The notes: a model not told the origin generated them from the sequence alone. A stretch of DNA of 64,000 bases from Methylacidiphilum infernorum V4 (GCF_000019665.1 NC_010794.1:1798001-1862000), one strand, 5' to 3'. Positions 9,025-19,240 are shown, counted from the stretch's first letter. Translations and numbers: made by a program.

Positions 9025-11322
9025 TTAAACAGCTTGGGTGGGGATGGATATTTTCTTTCTTTTCTTTTCAGCTAACCCATGGAACCAGTAAAGCAAGGCT
9101 GGGGTAATCAAGTGGGAAGAAAACATGCCTGCCAATACGCCGATCAGGATGGCCAAGGCAAAAACAGAAATAACGAAGCCCCCCAAGATGAGCATAGAAA
9201 TGGTCGCCAAAACGACCGTTCCCCCGGTCATGATCGTTCGGGCAAGGGTTTTGTTAATGCCCTCGTTTATAATTTCCTTAAAGGAAAGATTTGCTCCCTT
9301 GAACTTTAATGTTTCACGGATCCTGTCGGAAATGACGATTTTTTCGTTAATGGAATAACCGAGAATAGTCAAGAAAGCTCCAATCAAATACATGTCAAAC
9401 TCTTTACCCAAAAGGGCCATAATGCCGATGGCCAGCAACACGTCATGCAGTTGGCCCAGTGCAGCAGCCAACGCAAAAGACCACTCGTAGCGTAAAGACA
9501 CGTAAATAAGAATGGCTAAAAGACCTAGAGATAGGGCCAAGCCGGCACGATGTTTCAATTCATCTCCAACCACCGGCCCCACGCTATCCATTCTCGAAAG
9601 GCTAAAACCGGCTTGAGGGAACTTTTCCTTGAGAACGTTTACACTCTTCTCACCCTCTCCATAACGGACTTGGTAAACGAGCTGGTTGCCCTCCCTACTA
9701 TACTGAAGCAGGCTAGGATGTATTTTTTCTTCCTCCAAAGCTTGCCTGACTTTGGCTACGGGCACAGCCTGCTTATAAGCAACGGTAAGGGAATCCCCAC
9801 CAGAAAAATCAACTCCCAGAAGTTCTCCGCTCCTCAGGAAAAAGGTAGCGATCCCAACTGCTAAAAGGATGGCGGCAGCGGGAACGGTTATCCAACTCCA
9901 TTTAATAAAGTCAAAATTGGGCTTATGCAGAAACTTCATCATGGAAAGCTTTCTCAGCATCCCCCAAGACAAGAGCCATTCAAACAAGTTCCTGCTGAAC
10001 ACAAGGGCTGCAAAAAGATTAGCCACGATGCCCAAAACCAAGGTCACGGCAAACCCCTGGAGAGGACCACTTCCCAGTTCCATGAGGATGATCGAAGGAA
10101 TGATCAAGCTCACATTGGAATCGAAAATGGCGCTAAAGGCCTTGTTAAAACCGATAAAAATCGCATTTTTGACATTTACCCCTACTTCGAGTTCGTCTCG
10201 AATCCGTTCGTAAATAAGAACGTTGGCATCGACGGCCATCCCGATAGTCAAAATAATGCCCGCTATACCCGGGAGGGTAAGGGTAAAATGAAATTGGGCA
10301 AGCAAGCCCAAGAGCAGGAGCAGGTTGACAAGAAGGGCTACCACGGCGACGATTCCGGCAAGCCTGTAATAAAAAACCATGAAGAGAACAACGGAGGCAA
10401 ATGCCGCTAAAGCAGCATTAATTCCACTGATGATCGAGTCTTTCCCCAAGGAAGGATCGACTCCCCTTTCCTCCAAGATCTTGACAGGGGTTTCCAGCGG
10501 ATTTTCAAGAACGCTGGCAAGATCCTCCGCCTCTTTTGGAGTCATATTACCTCCAGAAATAACCGCATTTTTAAAAATGGCCGTTTGAATGACCGGGGCG
10601 CTCTTGACTTCACCATCCAACACGATGGCTAATCTTTTGCCGATATTGTTCGATGTGATTTCTCCAAATCGCTTGGCCCCGGCTTCATTAAATTCGATCA
10701 CCACCGTCGGCCGGCCTACTTCATCAAAGCCTCGAAAAGCACGCCGGACATACTTGCCGCCCATCTCTTCTCTTTTCCGGACCAAAATCAAGCTCTCTGA
10801 CTTGCCTTCCTTTGACTCAGCCTGGGAAAAGGGGAGAATCTCGTAGCCTAAAGGTATTTTTTCCTGGCCGGACTGGATAGCCGCCAGCAGCTTATCCGTA
10901 TCGGGATGAACAAGGCGGAATTCCAACTTGGCTACCTTGGAAAGCTGTTCTTTTGCCGCCGCTTTTTCAGATTCGGATAACCCGGGAATCTGGACGCTGA
11001 TGCGCCTTTTACCCATCGGTTGTATGATCGGCTCAGAAAGCCCAAATTTATCTATTCTTTTGCGGATCACCCCGATGGCCTGGTCAAGCGCCCCGGCCGA
11101 GGGTTCACCTTGCAGTTCCAGCAGGAAAGCCGTTCCTCCCTTGAGATCCAATCCAAGCTTTATTTTCTCTGCAGGAGGAAAAAGGGAAAAAACAGCATTG
11201 ATGAGGATGAAAAAGCTGCAAGCCAAACCCACCCATCTTTTTGTCCTATCATCGGAGGCGGTAAAATACCAGATGAGAGTAACAAGGAATAAAAGGGCTG
11301 TAGAAAAGGAAACAAATAACAT
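9025..11322 (-). CDS. secDF: Protein translocase subunit SecDF (fused SecD-SecF)
   Basis: A 765-residue fusion of SecD and SecF, the RND-type pair that uses the proton gradient to help pull secreted proteins through SecYEG. The SecD half starts with one membrane segment and the signature 'KLGLDLKGGTAFLLEL', then has a periplasmic domain of about 220 residues and five more segments containing 'TIGMAVDANVLIYERIRDEL'. The SecF half starts near residue 475 with its own segment and 'LLGVDFSGGDSLTV', and ends with 'GYSINEKIVISDRIRETL' and 'TGGTVVLATIS'. The fusion replaces the two separate genes of many bacteria. It sits directly downstream of yajC and tgt, a widely conserved order. Confidence 0.96.
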   Translation of the reverse strand: MLFVSFSTALLFLVTLIWYFTASDDRTKRWVGLACSFFILINAVFSLFPPAEKIKLGLDLKGGTAFLLELQGEPSAGALDQAIGVIRKRIDKFGLSEPIIQPMGKRRISVQIPGLSESEKAAAKEQLSKVAKLEFRLVHPDTDKLLAAIQSGQEKIPLGYEILPFSQAESKEGKSESLILVRKREEMGGKYVRRAFRGFDEVGRPTVVIEFNEAGAKRFGEITSNNIGKRLAIVLDGEVKSAPVIQTAIFKNAVISGGNMTPKEAEDLASVLENPLETPVKILEERGVDPSLGKDSIISGINAALAAFASVVLFMVFYYRLAGIVAVVALLVNLLLLLGLLAQFHFTLTLPGIAGIILTIGMAVDANVLIYERIRDELEVGVNVKNAIFIGFNKAFSAIFDSNVSLIIPSIILMELGSGPLQGFAVTLVLGIVANLFAALVFSRNLFEWLLSWGMLRKLSMMKFLHKPNFDFIKWSWITVPAAAILLAVGIATFFLRSGELLGVDFSGGDSLTVAYKQAVPVAKVRQALEEEKIHPSLLQYSREGNQLVYQVRYGEGEKSVNVLKEKFPQAGFSLSRMDSVGPVVGDELKHRAGLALSLGLLAILIYVSLRYEWSFALAAALGQLHDVLLAIGIMALLGKEFDMYLIGAFLTILGYSINEKIVISDRIRETLKFKGANLSFKEIINEGINKTLARTIMTGGTVVLATISMLILGGFVISVFALAILIGVLAGMFSSHLITPALLYWFHGLAEKKRKKISIPTQAV

Positions 11323-11407
11323 TTTATCCCTAACGATCTTTTAAGTTTGACACCCTCCCTTATTACTTAAACAGTTGTCCTTGCAAAGCCTTCCGGCAAG
11401 TGTTTTC

Positions 11408-11821
11408 TCACGAACTTTTCCCTTTAGCCTCTTTGGAATCTTTCGTTTCTTTGGGCTCTTCCTTGACGGTCTTAGTCACCGTGGTCAAAGCGCTTTTAAG
11501 CACCTCTATCTTGACATTTTCAGCTACGCGAATAACCACGGTTTTCTCCTTGACATTCGTCACTACACCCAGAATACCCCCGGAAGTGATGACCCTGTCG
11601 CCTGTTTCGAGGCTTGCAATAAGCTTTTCCTGCTCTTTTTTCTGTTTTTGCTGGGGTCGAATGAGCAGGAAATAGAAGATTCCAAAAATAAGAATCGTCG
11701 TTATGAAAAAGGTCATCGGTGGAGGACCTTCGGGAGCTTGTTGAGCTACCCCGCCTCGACCGCGAGGTTGAGGGGGAGGAGGTGGAGCCATACTAAACCA
11801 AAACTCAGTTCCTGTTTTCAT
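11408..11821 (-). CDS. yajC: Preprotein translocase subunit YajC
   Basis: A small SecDF-associated membrane protein. One hydrophobic segment (about residues 37-53) is followed by the typical 'LLIRPQQKQKKEQEKL' and 'LETGDRVITSGGILGVV' motifs. The tail is a lysine/glutamate-rich stretch. Unusual for the family are about 35 residues rich in proline and glycine before the membrane segment. A short AGGA sequence precedes the ATG. It lies between tgt and secDF. Confidence 0.93.
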   Translation of the reverse strand: MKTGTEFWFSMAPPPPPQPRGRGGVAQQAPEGPPPMTFFITTILIFGIFYFLLIRPQQKQKKEQEKLIASLETGDRVITSGGILGVVTNVKEKTVVIRVAENVKIEVLKSALTTVTKTVKEEPKETKDSKEAKGKSS

Positions 11822-11837
11822 AATTTTTTTTCCTCGT

Positions 11838-12974
11838 CTATTTTGTTACCTTTTTATCTTTCCATCGAGCTAAAAAATCAACCCATTGCCCATGGGCGAG
11901 AAATGATCTTATTTCTTTCATCAATCGATTGTAAAATAAGAGGTTATGCATTGACAAAAGCATAATGCCAAGAATTTCTTTTGATTTTAACAGATGATGG
12001 ATATAGCCTCTACTAAATTTTCGACAAGCATAGCAAGAACAACGGCTATCCAAGGGGGATCCATCTTTTCTGAAACGCGCATTTTTGATGTGGATAATTC
12101 CCTCTTCGACATAAGCTGAACCATGCCGAGCCAACCGGGTGGGTAAAACACAATCAAAAAGATCTATCCCTAAATCCACCATCTGGACGATCTGCCAAGG
12201 TTGTCCCATGCCCATGACATACTTTGGAGCTTTTTCATCCAAAAAAGAAGATACCGTTTTTACGACCGCTAAACTTTCCTCATGGGGTTCTCCGACGCTT
12301 AAGCCCCCGATTGCATAGCCGTCAAAACCGATCTTCATGAGCTCCTCTGAACAATATAACCTCAATCTTTCATCCGTCCCACCCTGGATGATCCCAAATA
12401 GAGAATATGAAGCAGAGGGCTTAGAGAACAGTTTCTCTTGCTGCTGCATCCAAGTTTCTTTTCCCCTTTTAGCCCATTGGATCGTCCGGCGGGTTGCCTC
12501 CAAAAGATCTTTTTCTTTGGATGGCCAAGGAGGACAGTGATCAAGGCTCATGACGATGTCCGAACCGAGTTCCATCTGGGCATGAATGGCACTTTCAGGT
12601 GTCAGCATGAGGAAAGAGCCGTCCACAGGCGATTTAAAACGCACCCCCTCGGGAAAAATCTTGCAAAAAGGCGATAAACTAAAAACCTGGAACCCCCCGC
12701 TGTCGGTAAGAATAGCCCCATTCCACCCCATGAACTGATGCAGTCCTCCAAATTCTTTGATCACGGAAATTCCCGGCCGAAAAAGAAGGTGATAAGCATT
12801 AGCCAAAATCAACTTTATGCCCTCTTCTTCAAGGTCCTTGGGAAAAATGGCTTTCACCGTGGCGGATGTTCCCACGGGCATAAAACAGGGAGTTTCTACA
12901 ACTCCATGCGGCGTCAATAACCTGCCTAACCTAGCCCTCGATCCCCCTGATTTTTGAATCACTTCAAATTTCAT
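11838..12974 (-). CDS. tgt: Queuine tRNA-ribosyltransferase
   Basis: Tgt exchanges guanine-34 of GUN-anticodon tRNAs for preQ1 in the queuosine pathway. The 378-residue protein shows 'TPCFMPVGTSATVKAI', the substrate-binding 'LTDSGGFQVFSL', the 'GLSVGEPHEE' loop, 'YVMGMGQPWQIV' and the nucleophile region 'DLFDCVLPTRLARHG'. The zinc site CSCYACRKF (CxCxxC) is followed by a conserved histidine. It appears to be the first gene of the tgt-yajC-secDF-mqnA-mqnC run. The 219-base region between it and the divergent galT must hold both promoters; I see no confident -35/-10 pair in it. Confidence 0.95.
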   Translation of the reverse strand: MKFEVIQKSGGSRARLGRLLTPHGVVETPCFMPVGTSATVKAIFPKDLEEEGIKLILANAYHLLFRPGISVIKEFGGLHQFMGWNGAILTDSGGFQVFSLSPFCKIFPEGVRFKSPVDGSFLMLTPESAIHAQMELGSDIVMSLDHCPPWPSKEKDLLEATRRTIQWAKRGKETWMQQQEKLFSKPSASYSLFGIIQGGTDERLRLYCSEELMKIGFDGYAIGGLSVGEPHEESLAVVKTVSSFLDEKAPKYVMGMGQPWQIVQMVDLGIDLFDCVLPTRLARHGSAYVEEGIIHIKNARFRKDGSPLDSRCSCYACRKFSRGYIHHLLKSKEILGIMLLSMHNLLFYNRLMKEIRSFLAHGQWVDFLARWKDKKVTK

Positions 12975-13193
12975 GTTTTTCTCAGCCTTTCTACCGCCCT
13001 ATGCTTCCCGGTGGGCAAAGCCTTCCTTGCAAGACCGAATCTTAAGCTATACTTTTATTCTTGCTCATAATCCAATTCTGGGTACAAAAAAGAACTGAAT
13101 CGAGCAACAGGTACATAAAAAATCTATTGGATTAATCCGGTAGCAACCTTTGTTGGCTATTCATACAGAAATGATAAGAAGATATTTAATTTT

Positions 13194-14222
13194 ATGCCTG
13201 AACTGCGTAAAGATCCATTTGTCTCTAATCGGTGGATAATTTTTTCTCCAGAAAGAAAACAGAGACCAATAGAATACACCTTTAGGGATCATGAAGAGGG
13301 GAAAGAACCGTTTGATGTATTTTCTTGGGGAAAAGAAAAGCTTACCCCTCATGAAGTCTTTGCGTTAAGACCAAAAGGAGGTTCGGCAGACTCTCCGGGC
13401 TGGTCTGTACGCGTCGTCCCAAACAAGTATCCCGCACTGCGGATTGAAGGGGATCTCCAGGCTGAAGGTATAGGCCTTTTCGACCGGATGACCGGGATAG
13501 GAGCCCATGAAGTCATCATCGAAAATCCCAATCCAACCGTGGAACTCGAAGATCAAACCGTTGAAGGCATTGCCGGCGTACTCCAAGCCTACCGCCAGAG
13601 GATTCTCGACTTGCAACAAGATATCCGTTTCCGCTACATCCTCATTTTTAAAAACAAGGGCCAATTGGCGGGGGCAACCCTCAAGCACCCCCATTCTCAA
13701 CTCATTGCCTTGCCCGTGGTTCCAAGGGAAGTTAAAGAAATGATTATCCAAGCCCGAAAACATTACGATATAAAAGAAAGAGGCCTTTTTGCCGACGTTT
13801 TGCACGAGGAATTGCGTTCAGGGGAAAGGGTGATCATGGAAAATTCTTTTTTTGCTGCTTTTTGTCCATGGGCGAGCCGTTTCCCCTTTGAAAGTTGGAT
13901 TATGCCCAAATTTTCATCCTTGGATTTTTCTACCCTTGACGATAACCAGATCATGCTTTTGAGCGACATCCTTCAAAGCCTGCTCCGACGATTAAAAAAA
14001 GGATTACAGGATCCCGATTACAACATGGTGCTCCAAACCGCACCTCTCCGAAGTTCACGGCAAGACTATATGAGCGCTGTAGAAGTGGATTTCAGGTGGC
14101 ATATCGAAATATTACCCAGGATTTCATACCTCGCCGGTTTTGAACTGGGAAGCGAATTTTTTATCAACCCGGTCTATCCGGAAGAAGCGGCCGATTTTCT
14201 TAGACAAATACGAAAATTATAG
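13194..14222 (+). CDS. galT: Galactose-1-phosphate uridylyltransferase
   Basis: GalT transfers UMP between UDP-glucose and galactose 1-phosphate (Leloir pathway) through a uridylylated histidine. The active-site motif HPHSQ lies in 'GATLKHPHSQLIALP' around residue 165. The N-terminal 'LRKDPFVSNRWIIFSPER' and the C-terminal 'WHIEILPRISYLAGFELGS' are also family features. The length, 342 residues, is normal. The product could instead use ADP- or other NDP-hexoses, as some bacterial relatives do. It is followed after 35 bases by two GH57 genes, which suggests a role in alpha-glucan or sugar-phosphate turnover; no galactokinase or epimerase is nearby. Confidence 0.88.
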   Translation: MPELRKDPFVSNRWIIFSPERKQRPIEYTFRDHEEGKEPFDVFSWGKEKLTPHEVFALRPKGGSADSPGWSVRVVPNKYPALRIEGDLQAEGIGLFDRMTGIGAHEVIIENPNPTVELEDQTVEGIAGVLQAYRQRILDLQQDIRFRYILIFKNKGQLAGATLKHPHSQLIALPVVPREVKEMIIQARKHYDIKERGLFADVLHEELRSGERVIMENSFFAAFCPWASRFPFESWIMPKFSSLDFSTLDDNQIMLLSDILQSLLRRLKKGLQDPDYNMVLQTAPLRSSRQDYMSAVEVDFRWHIEILPRISYLAGFELGSEFFINPVYPEEAADFLRQIRKL

Positions 14223-14257
14223 TTTTTTATGCTAACAGCTAAAGGATTTTTATAGGT

Positions 14258-16420
14258 ATGAATATCCTCCTCCTCTGGCATATGCACCAACCCGAGTATA
14301 CCGATCATTCCAGCAATGTAGCCCTTATGCCTTGGGTAAGACTCCATGCCGTTCACGGTTATCTTGACATGGTGGAAATGGTGGGAAGATTTCCCGCTCT
14401 CAAAGCCATTTTTAACTTTAGCCCGGTTCTTTTAGACCAGATAGAAAAACTGGTCAAAAAAGAATCCAAGGATTTTATCGAAATCTTAACCCGGATACCC
14501 GCCGACGAACTCAACCAGGTCCAAAAACAAAAAATTTTAGAAAACTTCTTTAAAGCGAACTACGATACCCTCATACGCCCTATTCCCCGTTATTATGATC
14601 TTCTTAAAAGAAGAGGAAAAGTTGTTAATTTTGCCAAACTCGAAGAATTAACCTCTCTTTTTAGCACCCAAGATTACCTGGATATCCAAGTTTTCTATAA
14701 CCTGGTGTGGTGTGGTTATACAGCCCGCAAGCGTTATCCCCTGATAGAAGAATTGCGTAAACAAGGAGGTCATTATACCGAAGGGCAAAAAGAAGAACTG
14801 CTTGAAGTTCATCATGAGATTCTTGCCTCGATTATTCCCAGCTACAAGGCAGCCCTGGAGAGAGGCCAGATCGAAATAACGATTTCCCCCTACTACCATC
14901 CGATCCTGCCCCTCATCTACGACACCAACTTTGCACGAAGGTGTATGCCCAACGTCAGCTTGCCTTCACAGTTTAAAGCGCCTGAAGATGCCCTGAACCA
15001 ACTCAAGCAAGGGCAGGAAAAAATGAAAAGCGTTTTTGGACAACCGGCTCGGGGTGTTTGGCCCTCAGAAGGTTCGGTATGCCCCGAACTCATCCCTCTT
15101 TTTAAAGAAACCGGGTTCGATTATTTCTTCACCGACGAATCTATTCTTTTTCGCAGCCTTGAACTCGATCCTCATTGGAGAGGAAGGCATGAAGAGCACC
15201 TGCTTCTTTTTCAAGGTTGGCGCGTAGAACTACCGGAAAGCTCTATATTCGCCCTTTTCAGGGAACGACCTCTTTCGGACTTCATCGGCTTTAAGGCTTC
15301 CCAGAACGATCCAACCCAAGCTGCAAATTTCTTATTGCATAACCTAGAAAATACTTGCAAGTATATCGACCCCCGAAGAGGAGCTATTCTTCTAGCCCTT
15401 GACGGGGAAAATGCCTGGGAGGCTTTTCATGACGGAGGAGAAGCCTTCTTAAGCTATTTTTACCAAGGTCTTGTTAACCACCGCAATTTAAGAACGGTTC
15501 GGGCCAAAGATTATTTTGATGAAAATCCTCCCCTGAATACCGTTCATAAACTCTACACGGGTTCCTGGATCAATGCCGATTTTGATATTTGGATAGGGGA
15601 CAGTGAAGAAAACAAGGCCTGGGAATGGCTGGGTAAAACAAGAGAATTTTTAATCCATAAATCGGGACAAAAGAACGTGACCATTGAGCAGCTCGCCAAA
15701 AGTTGGAGTTGCCTTTATGCCGCGGAAGGAAGCGATTGGTTTTGGTGGTATGGACCTGATTTTTCTACCGACTCTGACCAGATTTTCGATGAGCTTTTTC
15801 GCACGCATCTCAAAAATGTCTATGGTTTTTTAGGGGTCACCCCTCCCCCTTATCTTGATCTTCCCATCAAGGTTCCCTCTCCTCCCGTTCCCTATGTTTG
15901 CCCAAGACTGTACATCAGCCCCAAACTCACGGGAAGATTAGAAAACTATTTCGATTGGGTCGGCTCAGGTTTCCTGGATATTTCCATTCAACAAACCGCC
16001 ATGTATCAATCTAACCGCATCGGCAAAAAACTCTTTTTTGGTTTTGATAAAAAACATTTTTACCTGAGGCTCGATTTAGCCGTAAAGCCCGATATCGTCG
16101 TCGTCGATTTCTTATCCCCCAAATGGCGTCGCATTGAATGCCAGGCCACAGGGGATCAACAATGGGAGAAGAAAATTGAAGCCATTGACCAAAGTGGATC
16201 TTTTCAACCCCTCCAGGGAACGGTTGAGGTTTTTTGGGATGATTTTTTCATCCTCTCCGCCGATATGGCTACCCTAGGGTGGGAAAAAAACGACCAAGTT
16301 AGTTTTTTTGTGAGAATACTTGACCGGAACCACCTCGGCTTGGAAAGATATCCTGAGAAAGGGACAATAGACTTTATTTTTCCTTCTGAAGATTTTGAAT
16401 TGCAACAATGGTTCATTTAA
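14258..16420 (+). CDS. Glycoside hydrolase family 57 protein (alpha-amylase/amylopullulanase-like)
   Basis: A 720-residue protein whose first ~450 residues form a GH57 catalytic domain. The conserved family regions are visible: 'LLWHMHQPEY' (HQP, region 1), 'ARGVWPSEGSV' with the probable catalytic glutamate (region 3), 'FDYFFTDES' (region 4), and 'LALDGENAWEAF'. No signal peptide is present, so it should act in the cytoplasm on glycogen-like alpha-glucan. The remaining ~270 residues look like accessory beta-sandwich domains with no function I can name. The last 13 bases overlap the next GH57 gene, so the two are co-translated. Substrate specificity cannot be fixed from sequence alone. Confidence 0.85.
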   Translation: MNILLLWHMHQPEYTDHSSNVALMPWVRLHAVHGYLDMVEMVGRFPALKAIFNFSPVLLDQIEKLVKKESKDFIEILTRIPADELNQVQKQKILENFFKANYDTLIRPIPRYYDLLKRRGKVVNFAKLEELTSLFSTQDYLDIQVFYNLVWCGYTARKRYPLIEELRKQGGHYTEGQKEELLEVHHEILASIIPSYKAALERGQIEITISPYYHPILPLIYDTNFARRCMPNVSLPSQFKAPEDALNQLKQGQEKMKSVFGQPARGVWPSEGSVCPELIPLFKETGFDYFFTDESILFRSLELDPHWRGRHEEHLLLFQGWRVELPESSIFALFRERPLSDFIGFKASQNDPTQAANFLLHNLENTCKYIDPRRGAILLALDGENAWEAFHDGGEAFLSYFYQGLVNHRNLRTVRAKDYFDENPPLNTVHKLYTGSWINADFDIWIGDSEENKAWEWLGKTREFLIHKSGQKNVTIEQLAKSWSCLYAAEGSDWFWWYGPDFSTDSDQIFDELFRTHLKNVYGFLGVTPPPYLDLPIKVPSPPVPYVCPRLYISPKLTGRLENYFDWVGSGFLDISIQQTAMYQSNRIGKKLFFGFDKKHFYLRLDLAVKPDIVVVDFLSPKWRRIECQATGDQQWEKKIEAIDQSGSFQPLQGTVEVFWDDFFILSADMATLGWEKNDQVSFFVRILDRNHLGLERYPEKGTIDFIFPSEDFELQQWFI

Positions 16421-18450
16421 AACAGGTCAACGTTCTCTGGATAGTCCATTTCCATCAACCGGTGGGGGTTTTCCCGGAAACCTATAAAAAATTTACCCAA
16501 AAGGCTACCCTTCCTTTTCTTTTCTCGGTAAAAAACCATCCCCAGGTTAAACTCTCTCTCCATTTCAGCGGCAACTACCTGGTCTACCTCCAAAAAGAAA
16601 GCCAGGAAGTCGTCGATCTCCTCCGAAAAATGGTCGAACAGGGCCAGGTTGAACTTCTAGGAGGAGGTTTTTATGAACCCATTTTGTGCTTTCTTTCCCA
16701 CGACGATGGCTTGCTGCAACTCAAAAAACTCCACCGGTTTTTATCCGACAATTTCGGCTTTTCTCCCAAGGGAGCCTGGCTTGCTGAATCTGTCTGGGAA
16801 CCTTACTTCGTTGAACTTCTTGCCCAATCCGGCTATCAATATACCCTTTTGGAAGACAGCCTTTTTGAAAATGCTGGACTAGCCCCTGCAGAAATCAGGC
16901 ATCCTTTCCTTACTCAATTCAACCGGCACTCTATTTATGTCTTCGCCTACCACTCTCTCTTTTCAAAAGAGATCCCTTTCAAAGAGATCAAGGATATCCA
17001 TTCTTCCTTTGTGCAGGTAAGCCATAGAGAGGGAACGCAGCTCGTCTGCATTGCCCAGAGTGGAGAACTTTACGGTTTCTGGCCGGATACCCGGGAACAG
17101 GTCTACCACAGGCATAGACTTGAAGATTGGTTGCGTTACCTGGACGAAAATTCAAGTTGGATTCAAACGCGTTTTCCTTCCGAGTTCATCGATGGTTACT
17201 GGCCCATCGTTTCCCTGCCTTCTGGAGGGAGAAAAGATCTCCAGCCTTTTTGTTTGCCTCACCGGGCTGCTTTAGATTTCGTTTCCGCTCAAAACGATCT
17301 CAAGCTGAGATTCGATGCCGACAGGTTCCTGAAGTATTTCAAGGGAGGGAACTGGTTGTCTTTTCTTTCCAAGTACCCTGAAGCCAATTACATCCATAAA
17401 AGAATGCTGCAGGTCAGCGAAAAAATCCGATCGCTACCCGGGAACCTCCGGGAAGATATTTATGACAGTCTCTTGGCAAGCCAGGGGCACACCGTTTACT
17501 GGCATGCTTATAAAGATGGTCTTTTTGGAAACTACATCCGTGACAACGCCTTTTACCATATCCTGAGCACCGAAAAGAAGATCATGGAAAAATCGGCCCA
17601 GCTTTTTCCCCCCATTGAGCAAGAAGATTTCGATGCAGATAAACACCCGGAAGTTTTTCTTCGCTCTCCTCTCTGCTCATTGTGCATCAAGCCTCTCTAT
17701 GGAGGTTCAATAACCGAATGGAATTTTTTACCCACCGCCTATAATCTTACCAATACCTTGAGACGACATCCCTCTTACTTCCCTGAACCCATACCACCTG
17801 AAATGTACGTGGAAGATTGGCACCAACGAACGGCTTTCTTGGATCACTTTGTCCCCCTAAGCACCTCTCCCTATGATTTCGTAGGCGGTTCTTTTGTGGA
17901 ATACGGGGATTTCGTCAATCAACCCTACAAAATAATCCACGTGGGCGAGATCGAAAAAGGCTATTCGGTCGTTCTTGAAAGAAAAGGGGGCTTGTATTTT
18001 ACAAATAACCAATTTAGCTTTACGACCAGGAAAGAATATCTCCTTACTCCCGGAGATGAACTCCACGTCCACTACACGATAACCAACGAAGACAACATCC
18101 CTATAGAACTTCTTTTTTGTTGTGAAATCAACTACTCCATCCTTTCCGTGGATTCATCCGACCGCTACATCTTGATCAATGGCAAGAAACTTAATCCCGG
18201 GATGATCTTTGAAGAACAGAAAGTGAGGGAATGGACGATCGTGGATAAAACCAGGCAGCTAGAGTGGTGGTGGTATTTAGCCGAGGGCCCCCTGGACATA
18301 TACCATTTCCCTTTATATACCGTATCGTATGAAAGGGGATTGTTTGGCAAAGATTACCAGGGATCTACGTTCGAAATTTTAAAACCTTTCCACCTTTATC
18401 CTAAAGAAAGGATGGAACTCAAAATAATTTCAAAATTTGTAAATTCCTAG
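16408..18450 (+). CDS. Glycoside hydrolase family 57, 4-alpha-glucanotransferase-like
   Basis: A 680-residue protein matching the Thermococcus-type 4-alpha-glucanotransferase architecture: a GH57 catalytic domain of about 300 residues, then the DUF1925- and DUF1926-type C-terminal modules. Key motifs are '[10 protein letters not shown]', '[16 protein letters not shown]' and '[10 protein letters not shown]', whose glutamate corresponds to the nucleophile of the 'WLTERVWEP' motif of the characterised enzyme. There is no signal peptide. The start is inside the end of the upstream GH57 gene. The enzyme would shuffle alpha-1,4-glucan chains in storage polysaccharide metabolism; a hydrolytic alpha-amylase activity is the main alternative. 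Confidence 0.85.
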   Translation: MVHLKQVNVLWIVHFHQPVGVFPETYKKFTQKATLPFLFSVKNHPQVKLSLHFSGNYLVYLQKESQEVVDLLRKMVEQGQVELLGGGFYEPILCFLSHDDGLLQLKKLHRFLSDNFGFSPKGAWLAESVWEPYFVELLAQSGYQYTLLEDSLFENAGLAPAEIRHPFLTQFNRHSIYVFAYHSLFSKEIPFKEIKDIHSSFVQVSHREGTQLVCIAQSGELYGFWPDTREQVYHRHRLEDWLRYLDENSSWIQTRFPSEFIDGYWPIVSLPSGGRKDLQPFCLPHRAALDFVSAQNDLKLRFDADRFLKYFKGGNWLSFLSKYPEANYIHKRMLQVSEKIRSLPGNLREDIYDSLLASQGHTVYWHAYKDGLFGNYIRDNAFYHILSTEKKIMEKSAQLFPPIEQEDFDADKHPEVFLRSPLCSLCIKPLYGGSITEWNFLPTAYNLTNTLRRHPSYFPEPIPPEMYVEDWHQRTAFLDHFVPLSTSPYDFVGGSFVEYGDFVNQPYKIIHVGEIEKGYSVVLERKGGLYFTNNQFSFTTRKEYLLTPGDELHVHYTITNEDNIPIELLFCCEINYSILSVDSSDRYILINGKKLNPGMIFEEQKVREWTIVDKTRQLEWWWYLAEGPLDIYHFPLYTVSYERGLFGKDYQGSTFEILKPFHLYPKERMELKIISKFVNS

Positions 18451-18451
18451 A

Positions 18452-18907
18452 TTGAATTTTTTAAAAAAGTTTCGTAGCCTTCCTCACAAGGTGAAAAAAG
18501 TACTCATATTACTCATTTCCTGTTCATTTGTTTTTTTAGCTTGCTCAAATAAATCCAAGAAAATTGAAACGGAGGGTTCCAGAGGCGCTAAAGCGGGGAA
18601 ATTGCCTGAAAAAGCAAACGAGCCCCAGCCAAGCGGTACTTCTGGGACATCTGGCGAAAGCGTAGCCGGTAGCCCTTCGACATCGAATCCTCCTGCTTCT
18701 GGAGAATATAAGCCATGGGGGTCCTCGGGAAGCTCCTCCGGCCAACAAGCCGCAAGCAAGTATCCAAAAGGGATTTCAGTCCCAGGAAAACCGGGGTACG
18801 TGAAGAGCCCCTATGCACCGGATGCCGGGTTGGTCGATGTCAGGGGGTTCCCTCCAGGGACGGAGGTTAGGTGTCCCTATACAGGAAAAATCTTCGTCGT
18901 TCCTTAA
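18452..18907 (+). CDS. Small predicted lipoprotein with CPYTGK motif
   Basis: It begins at a TTG two bases after the stop of the GH57 gene; no ATG or GTG lies upstream in frame, so this start is inferred. The first 30 residues are a basic N-terminus and a hydrophobic stretch ending FVFLAC, an imperfect lipobox that suggests a lipid-anchored envelope protein. The middle (about residues 35-105) is low-complexity, rich in Ser, Gly, Pro and Thr. The last ~30 residues contain '[18 protein letters not shown]' and 'KIFVVP', a compact motif that looks conserved rather than linker-like. The function is unknown. Confidence 0.6.
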   Translation: MNFLKKFRSLPHKVKKVLILLISCSFVFLACSNKSKKIETEGSRGAKAGKLPEKANEPQPSGTSGTSGESVAGSPSTSNPPASGEYKPWGSSGSSSGQQAASKYPKGISVPGKPGYVKSPYAPDAGLVDVRGFPPGTEVRCPYTGKIFVVP

Positions 18908-18925
18908 TCAAGGCAAGCCTTTGCC

Positions 18926-19223
18926 GGTCAACCGCCCGGCAGGGTTGGAACAGTTGATTAATCAGTTGATCTTTCCTGTATATTTTATCTTATACCGGCC
19001 TTCTTAACCGGCTCTACGGCGAGTTCGGCCGGAAGGCAGGCCTGCAGAGAAAAAGGTTCTGGCTTGGGTCGCAAGGCTTGGCTGCATCCGCCTCCGTGAA
19101 GCAGGAAGTCATCTTTGTTCCTGTTTGAGCAGCAATGAGTAAGCCTGACGGAACGGAAAACGACCTCTATCCTCCACGGGACGGATGCAGTTTTTTTCAG
19201 CTGGGCGGTTGACCTTTTTTTTT
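18926..19223 (+). ncRNA. Candidate structured RNA bounded by a 12-bp inverted repeat
   Basis: GGTCAACCGCCC (18926-18937) and GGGCGGTTGACC (19203-19214) are perfect 12-bp complements that would close a ~290-nt transcript, and nine T follow directly (19215-19223). Nested inside are CTGCATCCG (19082-19090) with CGGATGCAG (19182-19190), extended by CCGTG/CACGG (19094-19098 with 19175-19179) and followed by seven T (19191-19197). There is also a hairpin CAGGAA/TTCCTG (19102-19107, 19118-19123), and CCGGCC/GGCCGG further upstream. Signatures of RNase P RNA, tmRNA and SRP RNA are absent. An alternative is a miniature transposon with terminal inverted repeats. No protein-coding frame fits. Confidence 0.35.
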
Positions 19224-19240
19224 ATCGCAAAAGGACCTCC

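Noticed and set aside
18926-19223. RNase P RNA, tmRNA or SRP RNA
   Set aside because: None of the conserved sequence signatures of these RNAs could be found in either strand.
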